From Cryptomeria japonica (Eukaryota > Streptophyta > Pinopsida > Cupressales > Cupressaceae), in NCBI RefSeq assembly GCF_030272615.1, contig NC_081409.1:874500594-874564593 (forward strand): 64,000 nucleotides of DNA. Direction: 5' to 3'. The notes below the pieces were generated by a model, which saw only the letters and a program-made list of their open reading frames with translations, was not told the DNA's origin and did no database searches. Within the stretch, counting starts at the first letter, position 1. Each line of letters begins with the position of its first letter. Shown in pieces: positions 34,242 through 46,760 of the stretch. The position numbers and the translations under genes are program-made.

Positions 34242-34968
34242 ATATGCTACAACTTGTGTTGATTAGATTCAAATTGAGACACTCTTTATCTATCAACAAT
34301 TAAAGCTAGTTAGTCCAACCATGTCCATTTGAGGAAAGAGTCAATAAAGTGTTGAAAATCTGTTATCCTCTTATCTTTGTGTAAGTCCAGATCTGTTCAT
34401 GTTCTATAAATAATTTTATGAATTCTCACAGCAGTGAGTGGTGACTCTGAAAGATCTTTGCACTAGTGTGCATTACTGTGAAAGTTTTAAGAGATTTGGT
34501 GAACTTACAACAAAGATTTAGCAGATGCTTGGAGTTTCAAGATTGAAGATCCCATAAATTTATTGAAGATATTTTCCTCTATGAAGGAGGTGGTGACTCT
34601 GTATGAAGATCAGTGTACGATGTTATAAGATCTGAGAAAGATCTCACCAAATACAAGTTTTATATCTGCAAATAACCAAGAACTTTCAGAAGTTTCAATA
34701 CAAAATATTTTCAACTAAAAATTTGAATGAGTAAAATAGTTTTCCCAATAAGTGAACAACACTAGTAAAGAGGGAAAAAGAGGAATTACAAGTCTATTTG
34801 CATATCTATTTTGTTGTAGTTTTCAGCATATATGTTTTGTTGTAGAATGCAAATTTGAAGAAACTTTATGTCAAGAAATGTTATGAATAGATCAGTATGA
34901 TGATATGTGCTTGAATTTTTTCGTTATTCTACAGAAGGTTTTACAATTATTTGTGGAAGCAAGTAGAA
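34242..34968 (+). other. Leader of element E
   Basis: About 730 bp without coding potential between PBS and gag. A pyrimidine-rich TTATTCTACAG at about 34923-34933, just before the gag frame opens, could be a 3' splice site, but no donor was identified. Confidence 0.4.
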
Positions 34969-36018
34969 ATGTGTAGTGAAGTTTTTCAGCCTGGTATATT
35001 TCCACATATAGCCATGCCTAGTGAAATGTCACAACCATGTTATAAGAGAAGTTTTAAAATGAATTACTATGCTTCTCTGAACTTTGAAGGTATTCTAGGT
35101 TACCCAAATCTTATACCCATAGAAATTAGAAAGCATTTGTCAATATTCAATGGGAAGAAATCAGAATTAGCACATCTACATTTGAAAAGATTTTCAGACT
35201 TGATGGGGGATTTTGAAGTTTGTCAAGAAGATGTGTGCATGAAATTATTTATCCAATCACTGAAAGAGGATGCAAGGGATTTGTTCTCTTTTTTGCCAGC
35301 AAATTGTATTTCCTCATGGGATGAATTAACAGCTGACTTTATGGCCCAATTTGCTGAAAAGGTGAGTGATTATGATATGCTGAGAGGATTTATGTACATA
35401 AAAATCAGGGAAGATGAATTGGTACTAACATTTAATATCAAGTTTTCACAAACATTGTATAAAATATCCAACAAGTATAAGTTTAGTGATGGAGCATGCT
35501 TGGAGATCTACATGAGTGCTTTTGACAAGAAGATGGGTTTCTTATTAAGAGACAAGGAACCCAAAACTTTGCATGAAGCTTTTAACATAGCTAGGGACAT
35601 TGAAAACAATTTAAAATTTGGGATCTCAAAGAGATTTTCGTCTGCTGCTGCTTCTTGTCAAAACATCTTCAATGGTGAAAGTAAATGTGAAACCAAGAAA
35701 AACATTCTTTATCAATGTGTGTCAAGCTTTGCTGTTCAAAATGGTCTTACTGATATATATGATTCAAAGTTAAATGAGGGTCAAGAATCTTTGTTGTCAA
35801 TGTATGTTGTCTCTTACATTAGTGATGGAATGATCAGTGACAAATTTTGTGATAATGTTGTTACAGAGATAGATATATATAAAGGATATGCACCATTTGA
35901 TTTGTATGTCAGTTATGGTGATTATGTGGCTGCAAATTATGAAGTTAATCATGCATCTGCCAAGGATAAAGATAATGAAAATAATGATGATGATGACTCA
36001 GTCTTTACATGCTACTAA
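34969..36018 (+). CDS. gag: Element E gag
   Basis: A 349-residue open frame with no stop; the ATG at 34969 is the first in frame. The capsid-type core (about residues 35-200) has LNFEGILGYPNLIPIEIRK, DFEVCQEDVCMKLFIQSL, NCISSWDELTADFMAQF and a later KEPKTLHEAFNIARDIE, typical of the Tat/Athila-type plant retrotransposon gag. The C-terminus is acidic (DKDNENNDDDDS) and has no CCHC knuckle, so nucleic-acid binding is not obvious. It resembles the minus-strand gag at 50779-52625. It is the only gag in the window that is fully open. With no pol it would depend on a relative for protease and RT. Confidence 0.88.
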   Translation: MCSEVFQPGIFPHIAMPSEMSQPCYKRSFKMNYYASLNFEGILGYPNLIPIEIRKHLSIFNGKKSELAHLHLKRFSDLMGDFEVCQEDVCMKLFIQSLKEDARDLFSFLPANCISSWDELTADFMAQFAEKVSDYDMLRGFMYIKIREDELVLTFNIKFSQTLYKISNKYKFSDGACLEIYMSAFDKKMGFLLRDKEPKTLHEAFNIARDIENNLKFGISKRFSSAAASCQNIFNGESKCETKKNILYQCVSSFAVQNGLTDIYDSKLNEGQESLLSMYVVSYISDGMISDKFCDNVVTEIDIYKGYAPFDLYVSYGDYVAANYEVNHASAKDKDNENNDDDDSVFTCY

Positions 36019-36055
36019 TGTATTTGATGTTGAAGTCCCAAATACTGAGGTATCA

Positions 36056-36137
36056 TCAAGTATTTCATAGATTGAAATTGGTTACTTCAAATGTAAATTG
36101 CAGGTAAACTTGGGTTTTCTCATTTTGTAAAACAACA
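36056..36137 (+). repeat. Truncated 3' LTR of element E
   Basis: 82 bp matching the end of the 5' LTR (from ATTTCATAGATTGAAATTGG to AACAACA), followed by the TSD GGTTG. Confidence 0.88.
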
Positions 36138-36142
36138 GGTTG

Positions 36143-36939
36143 AACTTCCTTTTTTTGTATTTTTATGATTTAGAATTCTCTGAAAAATAAACTACAAAAG
36201 ATAGGTCAAGGAAACAAGAAAATAACAATGAAACCAATACAATAACAACTTAATGAACTACATAGTTAGTTCCTTGCAATACAAGAAATTATCAAATATC
36301 ATCCAGGTTAGCATTCAGCAATGGACCTCCAGTAAACCTGCAAAATCATCAATTTCACACTTATGGAAATAAAATCATCAACAATACGGCCTATCACAAT
36401 AATCCTCATACACCACTAACATGCACAATATGATTCATAAAGTAATAAATGAAAAGATCAAACCACATTGCTAACTCCAAATAATAGACATTACCAGATT
36501 ACACAGAACAATTTCGTAGAATATAGAAGTAGATCAAGCAGTCTACAAGCTACTTCTTGTATTAATCTCAATGAATGTATAACAAAAATAACTAAACTTC
36601 TTAACAATCTGCAAAATAATCTAAAAATCTATAAGTGGGCCACAAATCATCAATTTGGGGACCCTTACAAATGAATCCAACTTCTCAATTTATTGAAGTT
36701 CTCTGCCCTATTATCTAGGAAATAAACCTAACCTAAATTAAGAACTGAAACTAGGAGTCGCAGTTAACTTGCAAGTTTCTGCCTTGATACTCCACTTAAC
36801 AACTACGAAATGGGGATTGCATGAGCACTATGAAGACCATGCTGGGTGAGCCACATTTTCGTAGTCATGCAGGATTTATCTCAAAATTGGAACTTGAGTA
36901 GGAGTTGCAGCTGAAAATACAAAATTAAGGATTTATCCT
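36143..36939 (-). other. 3' non-coding tail next to the element C ORF
   Basis: About 800 bp without a gene, comparable in length to the tail after the element B ORF. The left end may include remains of the Tat-like leader interrupted by element E. Confidence 0.4.
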
Positions 36940-39900
36940 TTATTTCTTAGCAAAAGCTCTATAATTGTCAATTATACATGCAACTGCTTGAACTAGAGGA
37001 TCAACTACATGCTCAACTCTAAATTTATATTTCTTCAACACTTCATCTGCATGCTTCTTTCCTTTCTCCAGTTCCCCTATTGTCTCTACCACCTCTTGAC
37101 ATTGAGTGATCAAGTACATGTTCTTGTCCATAAGGGCGACATCAAACTGGGTTGAAGGTCCTAAGTATTGAGCCTCATATGCATCCTACTAATTCAAAAC
37201 TTGTTGTTGTTCCATTGTCCCTATACTAGTTAGTCCTAATCTAAAGGCTCCAAACATACTCTTTATAAAATTCTCATATGACAAAATTTCCCTAAGAAGG
37301 GGTACTCTAATCTTTGCGATATCCTTCATATATTGTAGAAGCATTTCAATCTAATGCTCCAAAATGTATACATAGGACTGTAAGTTTTCATAACTGTCAC
37401 CTCCTAAGAGGTCCTCCTCAATTACTGTCTCTTCCCCTAGCCCTAATACTTTATTCAAAACTTAGAATTGCTTATTGAAAATACTTAGCTTTCATTTCCA
37501 TTGCATAGCACAAGAAGCTAAGGCTCCACCTGCCTATACTGCCCTCCACTATATATTCATTGTATCTTGCAAAAATATCCTAATCTTAGCCACATTTATT
37601 TGGGTCGATGACTTGGCTACAATGACCACTCATCTCACCTCCACTAGTGCCTTCACTTATCCCTCTGGCAATGATGAGGTTGAAGGTAGGTCATCAGCTC
37701 TACAAGAGTCTAGAGGTTTGCTCATTTCAACTAAGAGCTTCTTGTATTGTTCTAATTGTGCTTTGAGCTCTAGATTCAAAGTATGCTCCTTCTCTACATG
37801 CCCTCTAATGACACTGGTGGCTAGCTCCAAAGTATCTAGCTCTCCCCACTTGGTTTGTTTACCTAAATTTATCTAGGATATTTGATACTTGGGAGAAGCT
37901 TGTCCCTGAGCTTGGGATGGAACTGCCACATCTGCAATCACTTCACTGAAACTAGTTTTTGATAAATGATGAACAATTTTTAGCTTCTTAGCCTTTGGTG
38001 GCTCCTCTGTGATTACTTCTTGTAGAGTGACCTTGGGAAGCTCTTCTTTTCTCTTTTTCTTCTCAAAGGAAAACTCAAAGCCATAGTAGTATATCTTCAT
38101 CCTTGTCACCTTGATGTGATACTATATCTATAGTTACAAAATGGACATCTGCTTGCTCCTCTTCTTCATATCTTTCTTCTACCTCTGTTTTCCCAGGATC
38201 TTGAGGTGAGGTGACTTGGCGGGATAGATTGGTTTGGAGAGCATGTTGCATATGTAACTCTCCTAGTCTGCCACTGACCTCTTCATTAAATTTCATCTCT
38301 TCCTCACCTACCTTTGTTTCACCTTTCCTGACTGCTATATCCTTGTGGGGGTCCTCTTGATCTTAAGGGGTTAGAACTAGTCTTTCATTCAATAGTTCTT
38401 CTGCCTCATCTCATTATTGCTCGCCTTCTAGTGGTCAATGTTGCTCAATATCCTCTTCATCCTGATCTGAATCAGAATTGATGCTCCTAATTTTTACTTC
38501 TTCAGTAGTAGACCTGAAGCTTTGCAATCCAGGCTACCTTGCAGGTATATTGACTGGTGGTGATATAGGGGCATTGGTACCTAGGTCTTTTGTGGCAGCT
38601 ACTACGGTGGGTATATCTTTTGTAATCTCTATTTCTTCTTCCTACTATTTGTACCCTCTCATGTAGTCTTCCGTATAGCCATCCTTGGTGGGAGAACTTT
38701 GGCAAGTGGTACCACTCCCAATCCATTTGTCACTCCCAAGTTTGCTCCCTTCTTTAACAATTCAGACTCCCTCATCTTTTCTTAGAGTTTCTTCATTAAG
38801 TCTTCAGTACTTTCTTGAGGTTTGTCCCCCTCATTTGGATCACTGGATGTATTTTTCCTCGAGGTTGACCTTGTCTTCCGAGTATACTCCTTATGGCCCC
38901 TTGATTGAGGTACCCCTAAATTGGACTCATTCTATTTTGCCTTTGAGGCACTGGGCCTTACCCTCTAGCTTAACCATTGCTTGGTCCTATTGATGACCAG
39001 TTGAGAAATTTTTTCAATATTTAGGTCTTCATTCACTGACCACTTCATTAGAGACAGAGGTTTCTTATCAATCTCTAGTCCTTTGTATGCCACATCAAGC
39101 AAGTCTCCATCATCTCTGAGGTTCTTGGGGAGATTGGTTTCAATTTCAAAATCTCTGATCTGCAGCACGGACAACTGACTATAACTCTTTTCTCTGACTT
39201 CAAAACTATCATGAAGGTTAGCCCAAAAATCCTCCAGTCTTAGCTTGTGTCCCGCATATGCCCTAGGCATAGCTTGTCTGAGTTTCCCATAGGGTTCGTA
39301 AAACTCCCTAGCATAATCATATTTTTTCTGGTTCAAATCTTGAAGCTCTAGCTCTGCTAATTTTGCAACCTGTATTTTTGAGCATGCGAAATATCCAATT
39401 GATACCAAGAAATCAATACCTATTTTATGTTTTTAAGATAAAAGAGATTGGAGGCCTAAAATTTTCCTTACATACTCCAGCAAAATTACTCTATCATTGC
39501 AGTATCAGGGAAGGAAGATTGGGTTCCCTCTGGACCTTCTAACCCTGATGTAGATTGAGTGTGGGTTTTGGATGAACCAACATGCCCACTCTCGAACAAT
39601 AGCCATGGCCTCTAGGCTAATCCGGTATCCTACGTCCCTTGTTAATTTGATTATTACAAGAAAAATGAAGGCACCATTAATTCTCTTGAAATGAGCCTTT
39701 GCCTTTGCTAGAGTGAGTTGGGAGTAATACTCTCATACCTTATTTTGTCCTTCCTCCTCTCCCAATTGACCTTCTACCTGTATCCCTAGGAACTTTCCAG
39801 CTCTAGCAGCTACCCAGATGACATAGGATCTGAAAAAGAACTTTTGGGTTTGGTGAACCTCTTTCATTTGTTTGTAGATATTATTGGAGAGGATCCGCAA

Positions 39901-40560
39901 CCAATCAAAATATTGTTTCCCTATTAAGATAGTGGTCATAAACTAGAACATCCATGGATTGAAATGTTTAAAATCTAGCTTGCCAAAGGCCTTGTTGAGC
40001 ATAATGATTAAGTTTCTTTGGGGCTCTTTGAAATCTTCCCTCAAGATCTTTGTCACCTTGAGACCTATTTTTCTTTCTTCTTCCAACCATTTTTTATTCA
40101 TGTGCCTTTTACTTGATGCAACCTTGTCATTCCATTCCTTTCAGGCCTCTTCTTCAGTTAATATAAAAAGCTCTAATCTAGTTGGGATGCCGAAAACAAA
40201 CCCCAACATATTAGGAGACAAGTATATAACTATTTTCCCTTTTGCATCTGTGCACTTTCTAGTATTTGGGTTATAAAATGGAGCAATTGTCATTATGAAC
40301 TTAGGTGCTTGTACTAACTACGGAAAGGTAGTGGCTTACACCAGGGGCGATCTTTTGATTCTTCGGTGGAGGGCCTCCAAACTATGTTTGTATAACTGAG
40401 TCCTGATATCCTCAATTTCTATATGGCAAATTTTTGTATCTGTGACCCACCTGATTTAATCATCCAACTTTGAAGTGTAGACCTATCCCTGATAATGATA
40501 CCTCATGGTGGCTGGGAGTCTATCAATTTCTTAGCCTCTTTTGTTGGAGGATGAATCCAT
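36940..40560 (-). pseudogene. Element C ORF: unknown accessory protein, ~1,200 codons
   Basis: The start is probably the ATG at 40560 (M-D-S-S-S-N); one frame carries most of it to the stop at 36940, with many stops and a shifted segment at about 38080-38730. N-terminal half: ICHIEIEDIRTQLYKHSLEA, RRIKRSPLV, LSPNMLGFVFGIPTRLELF, GKQYFDWLRILSNNIYKQM and FFFRSYVIWVAARAGKF, a globular helical region reminiscent of putative plant transposon proteins. Next: YAREFYEPYGKLRQAMPRAY and NLRDDGDLLDVAYKG. Middle: Lys/Glu/Pro-rich, with EEPPKAKKLKIVHH similar in style to EEPPAVKEKE in element A. C-terminus: coiled coil (ELKAQLEQYKKLLVEM). No enzymatic motif recognised. Same size and layout as the B ORF, though direct homology is not proven. 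Confidence 0.6.
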
Positions 40561-40633
40561 CTAACCACTCAAATCTACCAGAGGAAAACAAATTTTCAGT
40601 CCTTGATTATAATCATAAAAGTTCATTTGCTTT

Positions 40634-41625
40634 GGGATTTTGGGGTCCCGAGGTCTCAAGCTAGGTACAGATGAACTAGGTCCGGAACTCAGAAGTTCAG
40701 GGTTATGTATGCATAAGGAAGTCTGCAACTCCAGGGTTCTGGGTTGGGTAAACTAAGCTCATCTTGGGATCCCAAGGTCTCAAGCCAAACAAGATTTACT
40801 AAAAGATCAGCCTCAGAAATCTAGGGTTCCGGGCTGGGTGAAGCAAACTACCCGAAACTTTGAGGGTCTGGGGTTCTGGACATGCGAAAAGTCAACTACT
40901 TGGAACTCTGAGGTTCCAGGTGTGTGAAAATCCAACTACATGGAACTTCACAGGTCTGGGGTTCCGAGCGAGTGAAAACTAGGGCACGTGAAAGAAACAA
41001 AAAAAACAAACAAAATACAACAAAGAACGACAAGGAAAGAAGATCTAATCTACAAACCACCAAAATGGGCAAGAAAAATCACCAACCTAGTGAATCGAAA
41101 TACTTGAAAATGCCAAGGAAAGCTCGAAAGTCCGAAGGTTCACAGCTTGGAAGCAAAGGAGAAGAATCTTTGAATGCACAAATGAGTTTTAAAATTTCAT
41201 CATTCCAATTTATACCCCTTCCCAACCCTGTTCGTACGAATGCTTTAAACACGACCTCAGGACTTCAAGGTCCTAAGGTTCCAAGCTTAACACAAGAAAG
41301 GAAACACCCTACCTTGGAACTCCGGAGGTCTAGGTTTTTGAAGAACGCAACAAATGGTTCCACCTCAGGATTTTGAGACTCCGGAGTTCCAAGGTAGAAG
41401 ACACAAAACCAAAGAAATCCAAGGGACCAACCTCAGGACTCTGGGGATCTGGGGTTCTGAGGTTGATAAAAAGAAAAGAATAAAGAAAAAGGGACCTTGA
41501 GACTCTAGAGTTTCAAGATGAAAGAAAAACAATGAAGGAAGATGCCAACCTTGAGACTCCAAGACTCCGGAGTTCTGAGGTAAAAGAACAAAAAATGGAC
41601 TCTAGGACTCTGAGGTTCTGAGGTC
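40634..41625. repeat. Array of quasi-palindromic GGAACTCCGGAGTTCC-like repeats
   Basis: About 14 degenerate copies at roughly 20-70 bp spacing with one larger gap (40975-41250). Examples: CCGGAACTCAGAAGTTCAGGG (40682), TTGGGATCCCAAGGTCTCAA (40764), TTGGAACTCTGAGGTTCCAGG (40900), TTGGAACTCCGGAGGTCTAGG (41314), GAGACTCCGGAGTTCCAAGG (41375), and TTGAGACTCTAGAGTTTCAAG (41497). Each unit is close to its own reverse complement. Not coding. It lies just upstream of the element C ORF on the minus strand, so it could be a transcribed leader or promoter array. Confidence 0.75.
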
Positions 41626-41699
41626 CAAAACCAAAAAGAACAAAAGAAAAGAAAAGACAAGACAAAAAAAGGGGACCCAAATTTCAATGCAAGGAGACT

Positions 41700-42739
41700 A
41701 ATGGGGGAATAGATATGGAAGGCATAACAAGTTTTCAACAAATTATATTAATCAAACCACTTTATAACCTTTAACCGGAGCACATAAATATTGAATACAA
41801 GAATAACAGAAACAGATACCGGTAAGCAATAAAACTTAAGAATGAAATATAGAATTAACAAAATACAACCATACCACATAACACCATGATTTGTACATGG
41901 AAAACTCGATAAAGGGAATAACCATGGTGGGAAGCCTACCCACAGTCAGATGATACTTCTGCAAAAAGTATGTGATACAATAAGGGGCCTGCACATGCAG
42001 GAAGGCACACTACCTAGAGCGTACTACTCATTAAATAGGAGTCTCACTGACTACAAAGAGGTTATAACCACCTCAAGATAATTGGACAACAATCCATTAG
42101 AATGAACTGTCAGAGATAACATCTACCATGCCTGATTATAGTCTCGGTTAAGGTCGATACTGGAGGCCTTTGACCTCTTACATAAACCCAATTCGATCAC
42201 CTATGATCGACCAGATCTCCTTCGCATATGGTATTTCATTCCATGACCACGAACATTACATTTTCATTCCCATACCATGATCTACAATGAGATCTTACAT
42301 CAATTTATGCAAACCCTAAGGCCTAAACTAATTAGGTCAGCCACCTAAAAGATATTACAATAAGATCATTACATACATCCATATTAAAATGATATGCCAT
42401 GTTTGATTTTGACCAAAACAACATTAACCAATCCATAAAACATCCCGATAATGTGTAGAGAACACGTTAACATGATATCGGTCCATAAGCTAGATAGGTT
42501 CTAGACTTAATCTGGGTCCATGACGCCAAAGAAATGTCACCAATCAATCGAGCCATGATCAAGGATCATCTTTTGCATCTTGAATTCCATCTAGAAGCCA
42601 TACCAATACCACTTATGCATCGTGTCAAAGATTCTCAGTAAAATCTCTGTTGGTTAAACCTTAAACCCTTATCGGTAACACTAGATCTTCTACCAGTAAC
42701 CAAAACCTATCTGTCAGTAACCAAAACTTGTCTGTCGAT
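41700..42739 (-). repeat. Copia-type LTR of element C, distal part
   Basis: On the minus strand it follows the same order of landmarks as the G LTR: GGTCGATCATAGGTGATCG, GTAGTCAGTGAGACTCC, CCTTCCTGCATGTGCAGGCC, ACTGTGGGTAGGCTTCCCAC and GAGTTTTCCATGTACAAAT. The final part with the C-rich motif and the PBS is not recognisable near 41700. Confidence 0.7.
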
Positions 42740-45700
42740 TGTTGGGACTCATAAAATTTGAGTATTTTGAGAGGCCCATTTCAAAATTTTGCATCAACAC
42801 TCTCAAATGATTACCTAATGAATCATCCACATAGGCCTATTTTGAAGAAGGGTAAAATGGAGCTAGTTGATTTTCAAGGGGCAAGGCTTAGAAACTTGTT
42901 GTACACCTTTCATTTAGCCTATGCAGTGTTCTACAACTTTCAAATTTCAATTGGATTAGTTTATCAAGTACCCATTTCAAGGGGTGGACTGAAAGTTGTT
43001 CTATGCATAGATTCAGATTTTATTAAGTGGCCTACTTTGAGGCTCTGCATTTTACGATCACTTGATTGTCATGTTAAAATGAGTATACCCCTAGATTGTA
43101 TGCATATAGTTGAGTCCACATGCCAAGTTTCAAGTCTTTATCAATCCATTTGCTCAGTTTGGTAAGCTCAATCCATTTCCAATTTGTATTGTTTGCATAA
43201 GTCCCTATTTCAATAGCTAGTCAGAGCCTCACTTTGCACATGTGTAAAAGTTACCCCGGTGAATTTCATGTCAGAATTTTTATTCCGAGCTACTACTAGT
43301 ATGAAAGACAAGCTATGTTTCCAGTTTGAAGATCCTACCAATCCGTTTGATCAGTTTGCCAAGAGGGTTTCTTGAGCCATTTTATTCAGTTTTATGCACT
43401 TTCATTGTTGCCTCTGTTAAGTTGCCATTTTCATGAGCTCACCATTTGCACCCTATTAGCTTCCCCATCAAACTGAACATTCCATGGTCTTCCTTGTACT
43501 TCAAAGTATCTATGCCCTAGATTTAGGGATCTACGGAGATCATTTGATATTTTTAATGTGTGCACTTTGTGGTCCCTGCACATTGATTTTATCAGGTTCC
43601 TTTGCTGACAGAGCCATTTAATCAACTTCAACAGTTAATATCTCATTGCCCGGGATTCATCTTGAGAAATGGTTTGGAAGAGTGAATTCCAGTATATCAG
43701 ACAATATGCCCATTAGTTTGCGAAGTCCAGAAAAGTGTTATGACCAGTTTATAAAATGCATCTTTGGGTTCAAATGCGAAAATGTGACACAAGCGCTTGA
43801 AAGTTGCAAGTTGAGTTTTAATAATCAGAAAATTGTGTCGATCAACTCCAAAGGTATGTTCAAGGTTCCTGAAGCATTTCAAGGGTCAGTTGAATGAAAA
43901 CAAAAAAAAAATTAGTCAGGCCCACTTTGGGGCCCGACCTGGCTCATACCCGTGCATTAATTTTATGGCGAAATGTTATTAATTCATAACAATGCATATC
44001 AATACCAGCTTGAATGCACATTGGTAATTTTATTTGGTGAGAGAAGATTTCATTTCATTCCTGTGACTAGATAAAGATCAGAGGAAGATTTCTTCGCCAG
44101 TGGGACAGTGAGAAGCGACTTCATTTGACTTGTTACATATTGACCAATGGACATATATCCGAAACACTGCTAAGTCATTTTTAGAGTGAAGATTTAAAAT
44201 TCTTGATGCATGTCATCAAGTGCAAAAATTGAAAAGCATGTCCAAGGCCAAAGAAAACTTCCAACAATGCCCCTGGTGGAGATGAGGTGAAGGTGGGCCT
44301 ATGTTGGGCCTGCACTGGTTAGGGAGCATCATAGTAGTTTCAGCAAATGTAATTAGTAGGTGTATTTCCAACTCCACGTGCCTTTTCCAGCATCCTCTCT
44401 ATGTTAAAAATGTTAATAGAAATTTTCAAACAAATGCAATGGCAGGTGGGCATGGCAGATGGGAGGCATGAAAGTTTCAAGAAAATGCTATTTGCAGGTA
44501 TAAAGCAGATCCATGACTTTTGCTAGCATCCTCTTCTCCCCGTGCCTTAAACATGGGTTTGACGGGCATTTAAAAAATTTCATGCAAATACAAATCGGCA
44601 ATTGTAATGCCAAATCCCCTGCGTGGTACGATGGCGTTTGGAGCAGGATTTTAAAACTTAACCAAATGCAATCTATAGGTGCAATTTTCTCCCCTGCGTG
44701 GCGTGGTCATCAAAACCTCAACAAAGGCAAATGGTAGGTGTAAACCCAAAGTCCACAACCTTTGTCAGCCTTCTTCCCTACCGTGAGCCGTGGGAATGGA
44801 TAGGAAAAGAAATGGAAACATTTAAAACCAAATGCATTGGCAGGCATTAAACCTAAATCCTCCTTGTGTGGTATTAAGACAAAGAAACTTTCAAGCAAAT
44901 GCTCAGAAGCTTCCAGACGAATGCAGATGTCAGGGATGTGTAAAAGCCTTTATCCCATATTGGTTGTGTAGAGGATATTTTATGTATTTATATGCAAACC
45001 CACATGCATTCATAGTGTCAAATCTTAAAGGCTTTTGATAGGAGGCTGCTTGGCGACCCAGTGGACCCCACACGCGTGCACGCTTCTTGAGGTAAGCAAA
45101 TTTTGTAGTAGAAAGGTGAGTTAACAAGCATGCAAGTTGGAGATGATCTGACGGTCGTCACTGATCCACAATGCAAAGTTGCATGACAGTTAACCATTGC
45201 ATCTCAGTGACTATATGGTGGGCCCAACAGATGAGCAACTCAGGTGTTAAAGGTCGAGCAGGCCCAAGGCAGATCAATAGTGGTCACTGATCCGCAAGAT
45301 GAAAATGCTCGACAGTTATCCATCATGGATCAATGACAAGGCACGTGCAGAAAAGTGTAGATTAAAGATCGAGGAGGTTCGAGGAGGATCAATGATGATC
45401 GTTGATAAGCTATGCGAAGATGCTTGATAGTTACCCATCACGGATCAGTGACTAATGAGGAGGCAGTCCAGTGGCAGCTGAGGTGGCAGACAGGTGGTAG
45501 GCTAGGTAGCACCCAGGTGGATCTGCGGGTGAATCAAAAAATGACACGTGGCATGAATGACACAAAGCAAGGGAAAAATTAAAGTTAAATGTATAGTTCC
45601 AGCTATAGTGGAAAATTCAGAAATTTAAATGATTGATCTGCATCCGGGATTAATTCACTAGAGGGGTATTTGTTGTCCAAATATACAAGTATTATATACC

Positions 45701-46760
45701 GTTGGAAAGCTCTCAAATTGAGGAATTCATTTTTGCTATCAGTTTCAACAAATATTAGATATTTTGAGAGAATTTTCAGTTGGAGAAGGATGCAAAGAAT
45801 TTTTCAGTTGGGGAAAGAGGACACTTGGCAATTGGTGATGCAGATCTGATCTTTTCCCTCTTCTTTACATTCTCAATTCTTCTCATTTGTAAGGGTTCCA
45901 ATTTTTTAGAAATTCTCTAAGAGAGATTTCCAAGAGGGGTTCCAGTCTAATGCATTTTAATTTTCTGGGTTGTAATTGTTGATGTTCTCATTCTTTTGCC
46001 ATTGAATAGATACATTTAGCTATAAATTCTTAGTTGCAGGTCATATATATGTAAGGCATATATACATTTCCATTGGATTGTCTTCAAGCATTTTTTAATT
46101 TCAATAAATTAATTCTTCAAGGGAGTTTGAATTTATCCTCCCAAAGGGAGAGTTTAATTCTTGTTCTTAGGCATCTTTTACATAAGGGATTTAAATTCTA
46201 TGAGCATAAATTATGAAACTGAATTAATGTTTGGATATGTATGATCTTTTGTTTTGGAGTTTAGAATGTATTAATGTTAGGCATAAATACAGGGATATCT
46301 TTCAGTGAATCTGATCTGCAGCTTGGATTTCATTTGTGGTCATTTGTGTTGACTCTATGCCTAGATGAAGGCACTCATCTGTTACAATTAGAAGTTATTT
46401 GCAAAAAATCTATAATCCAAAATCAGAATATCTTTTGTTTTCTATTCTGTGGTAGTGTTCCATTCATCTCATGATTCAAACATTGTTGAGTTGTCAATGT
46501 AGATTTAGCCTATCTACAGCACCCTCCTTGTTTTTGAACCTTTTGAGATTCATTTGCTCTTGTTGATGATGTCTTGTGTGTAATGGGTCTGATTCAATGC
46601 ATCAAAATTACACCCACCTAGGTTTTACAGATCCTGAAGAGTAGAAGGATTTAGATCCTTTTCATGTTGTCCAAGTCCTAAATTTCTTCATAGATTGAAA
46701 TTGACTATTTCATAGACAGCTTGCAAGTGAACTTGGGTTAACCAGTTTTGGTGAACAACA
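42740..46760 (+). mobile_element. Solo LTR of the element E family, 4.0 kb
   Basis: TGTTGGGACTC...GTGAACAACA, the same termini as the E LTR, with no interior and no second LTR. It splits a copia-type LTR. The flanking 5-mers are TCGAT (42735-42739) and CCGGT (46761-46765), which would be one TSD after two C-to-T/G-to-A changes at methylatable sites. Solo LTRs arise by recombination between the two LTRs of an element. It is about 1.85 kb longer than the E LTR; the extra DNA (roughly 42840-44780) has no gene. Non-coding throughout. Confidence 0.75.
45142..45454 (+). repeat. Three degenerate ~70-bp repeats in the solo LTR
   Basis: Units at 45142-45213, 45272-45340 and 45387-45454, each running from GATCAATGATGGTCGTCACTG-like sequence to CAGTTACCCATCACGGATCA-like sequence. 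They parallel the repeats in the E LTR and in element B. The G-box CACGTGGC lies just downstream at 45545-45552. Confidence 0.65.

Larger units (their letters stand above)
32045..36137 (+). mobile_element. Element E: gag-only LTR element with deleted 3' LTR
   Basis: A 5' LTR (32045-34219), PBS, leader and an open gag are followed 37 nt after the stop by the last 82 bp of the LTR (36056-36137). GGTTG flanks both ends exactly (32040-32044 and 36138-36142), proving these are the true termini of one insertion. Protease, polymerase and about 2.1 kb of the 3' LTR are absent, so either an internal deletion followed insertion or the element moved in this form. Confidence 0.88.

Noticed and set aside
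37475-37876. A plus-strand frame of 133 codons as a possible host gene
   Set aside because: It lies opposite the element C ORF, has no recognisable domain, and the minus strand reads as the family-like protein.
32045-46760. One large Ogre-like element bounded by LTRs at 32045-34219 and 42740-46760
   Set aside because: The left LTR belongs to element E, whose exact TSD closes at 36142, and the right LTR splits a copia-type LTR as a solo copy with its own flanks.
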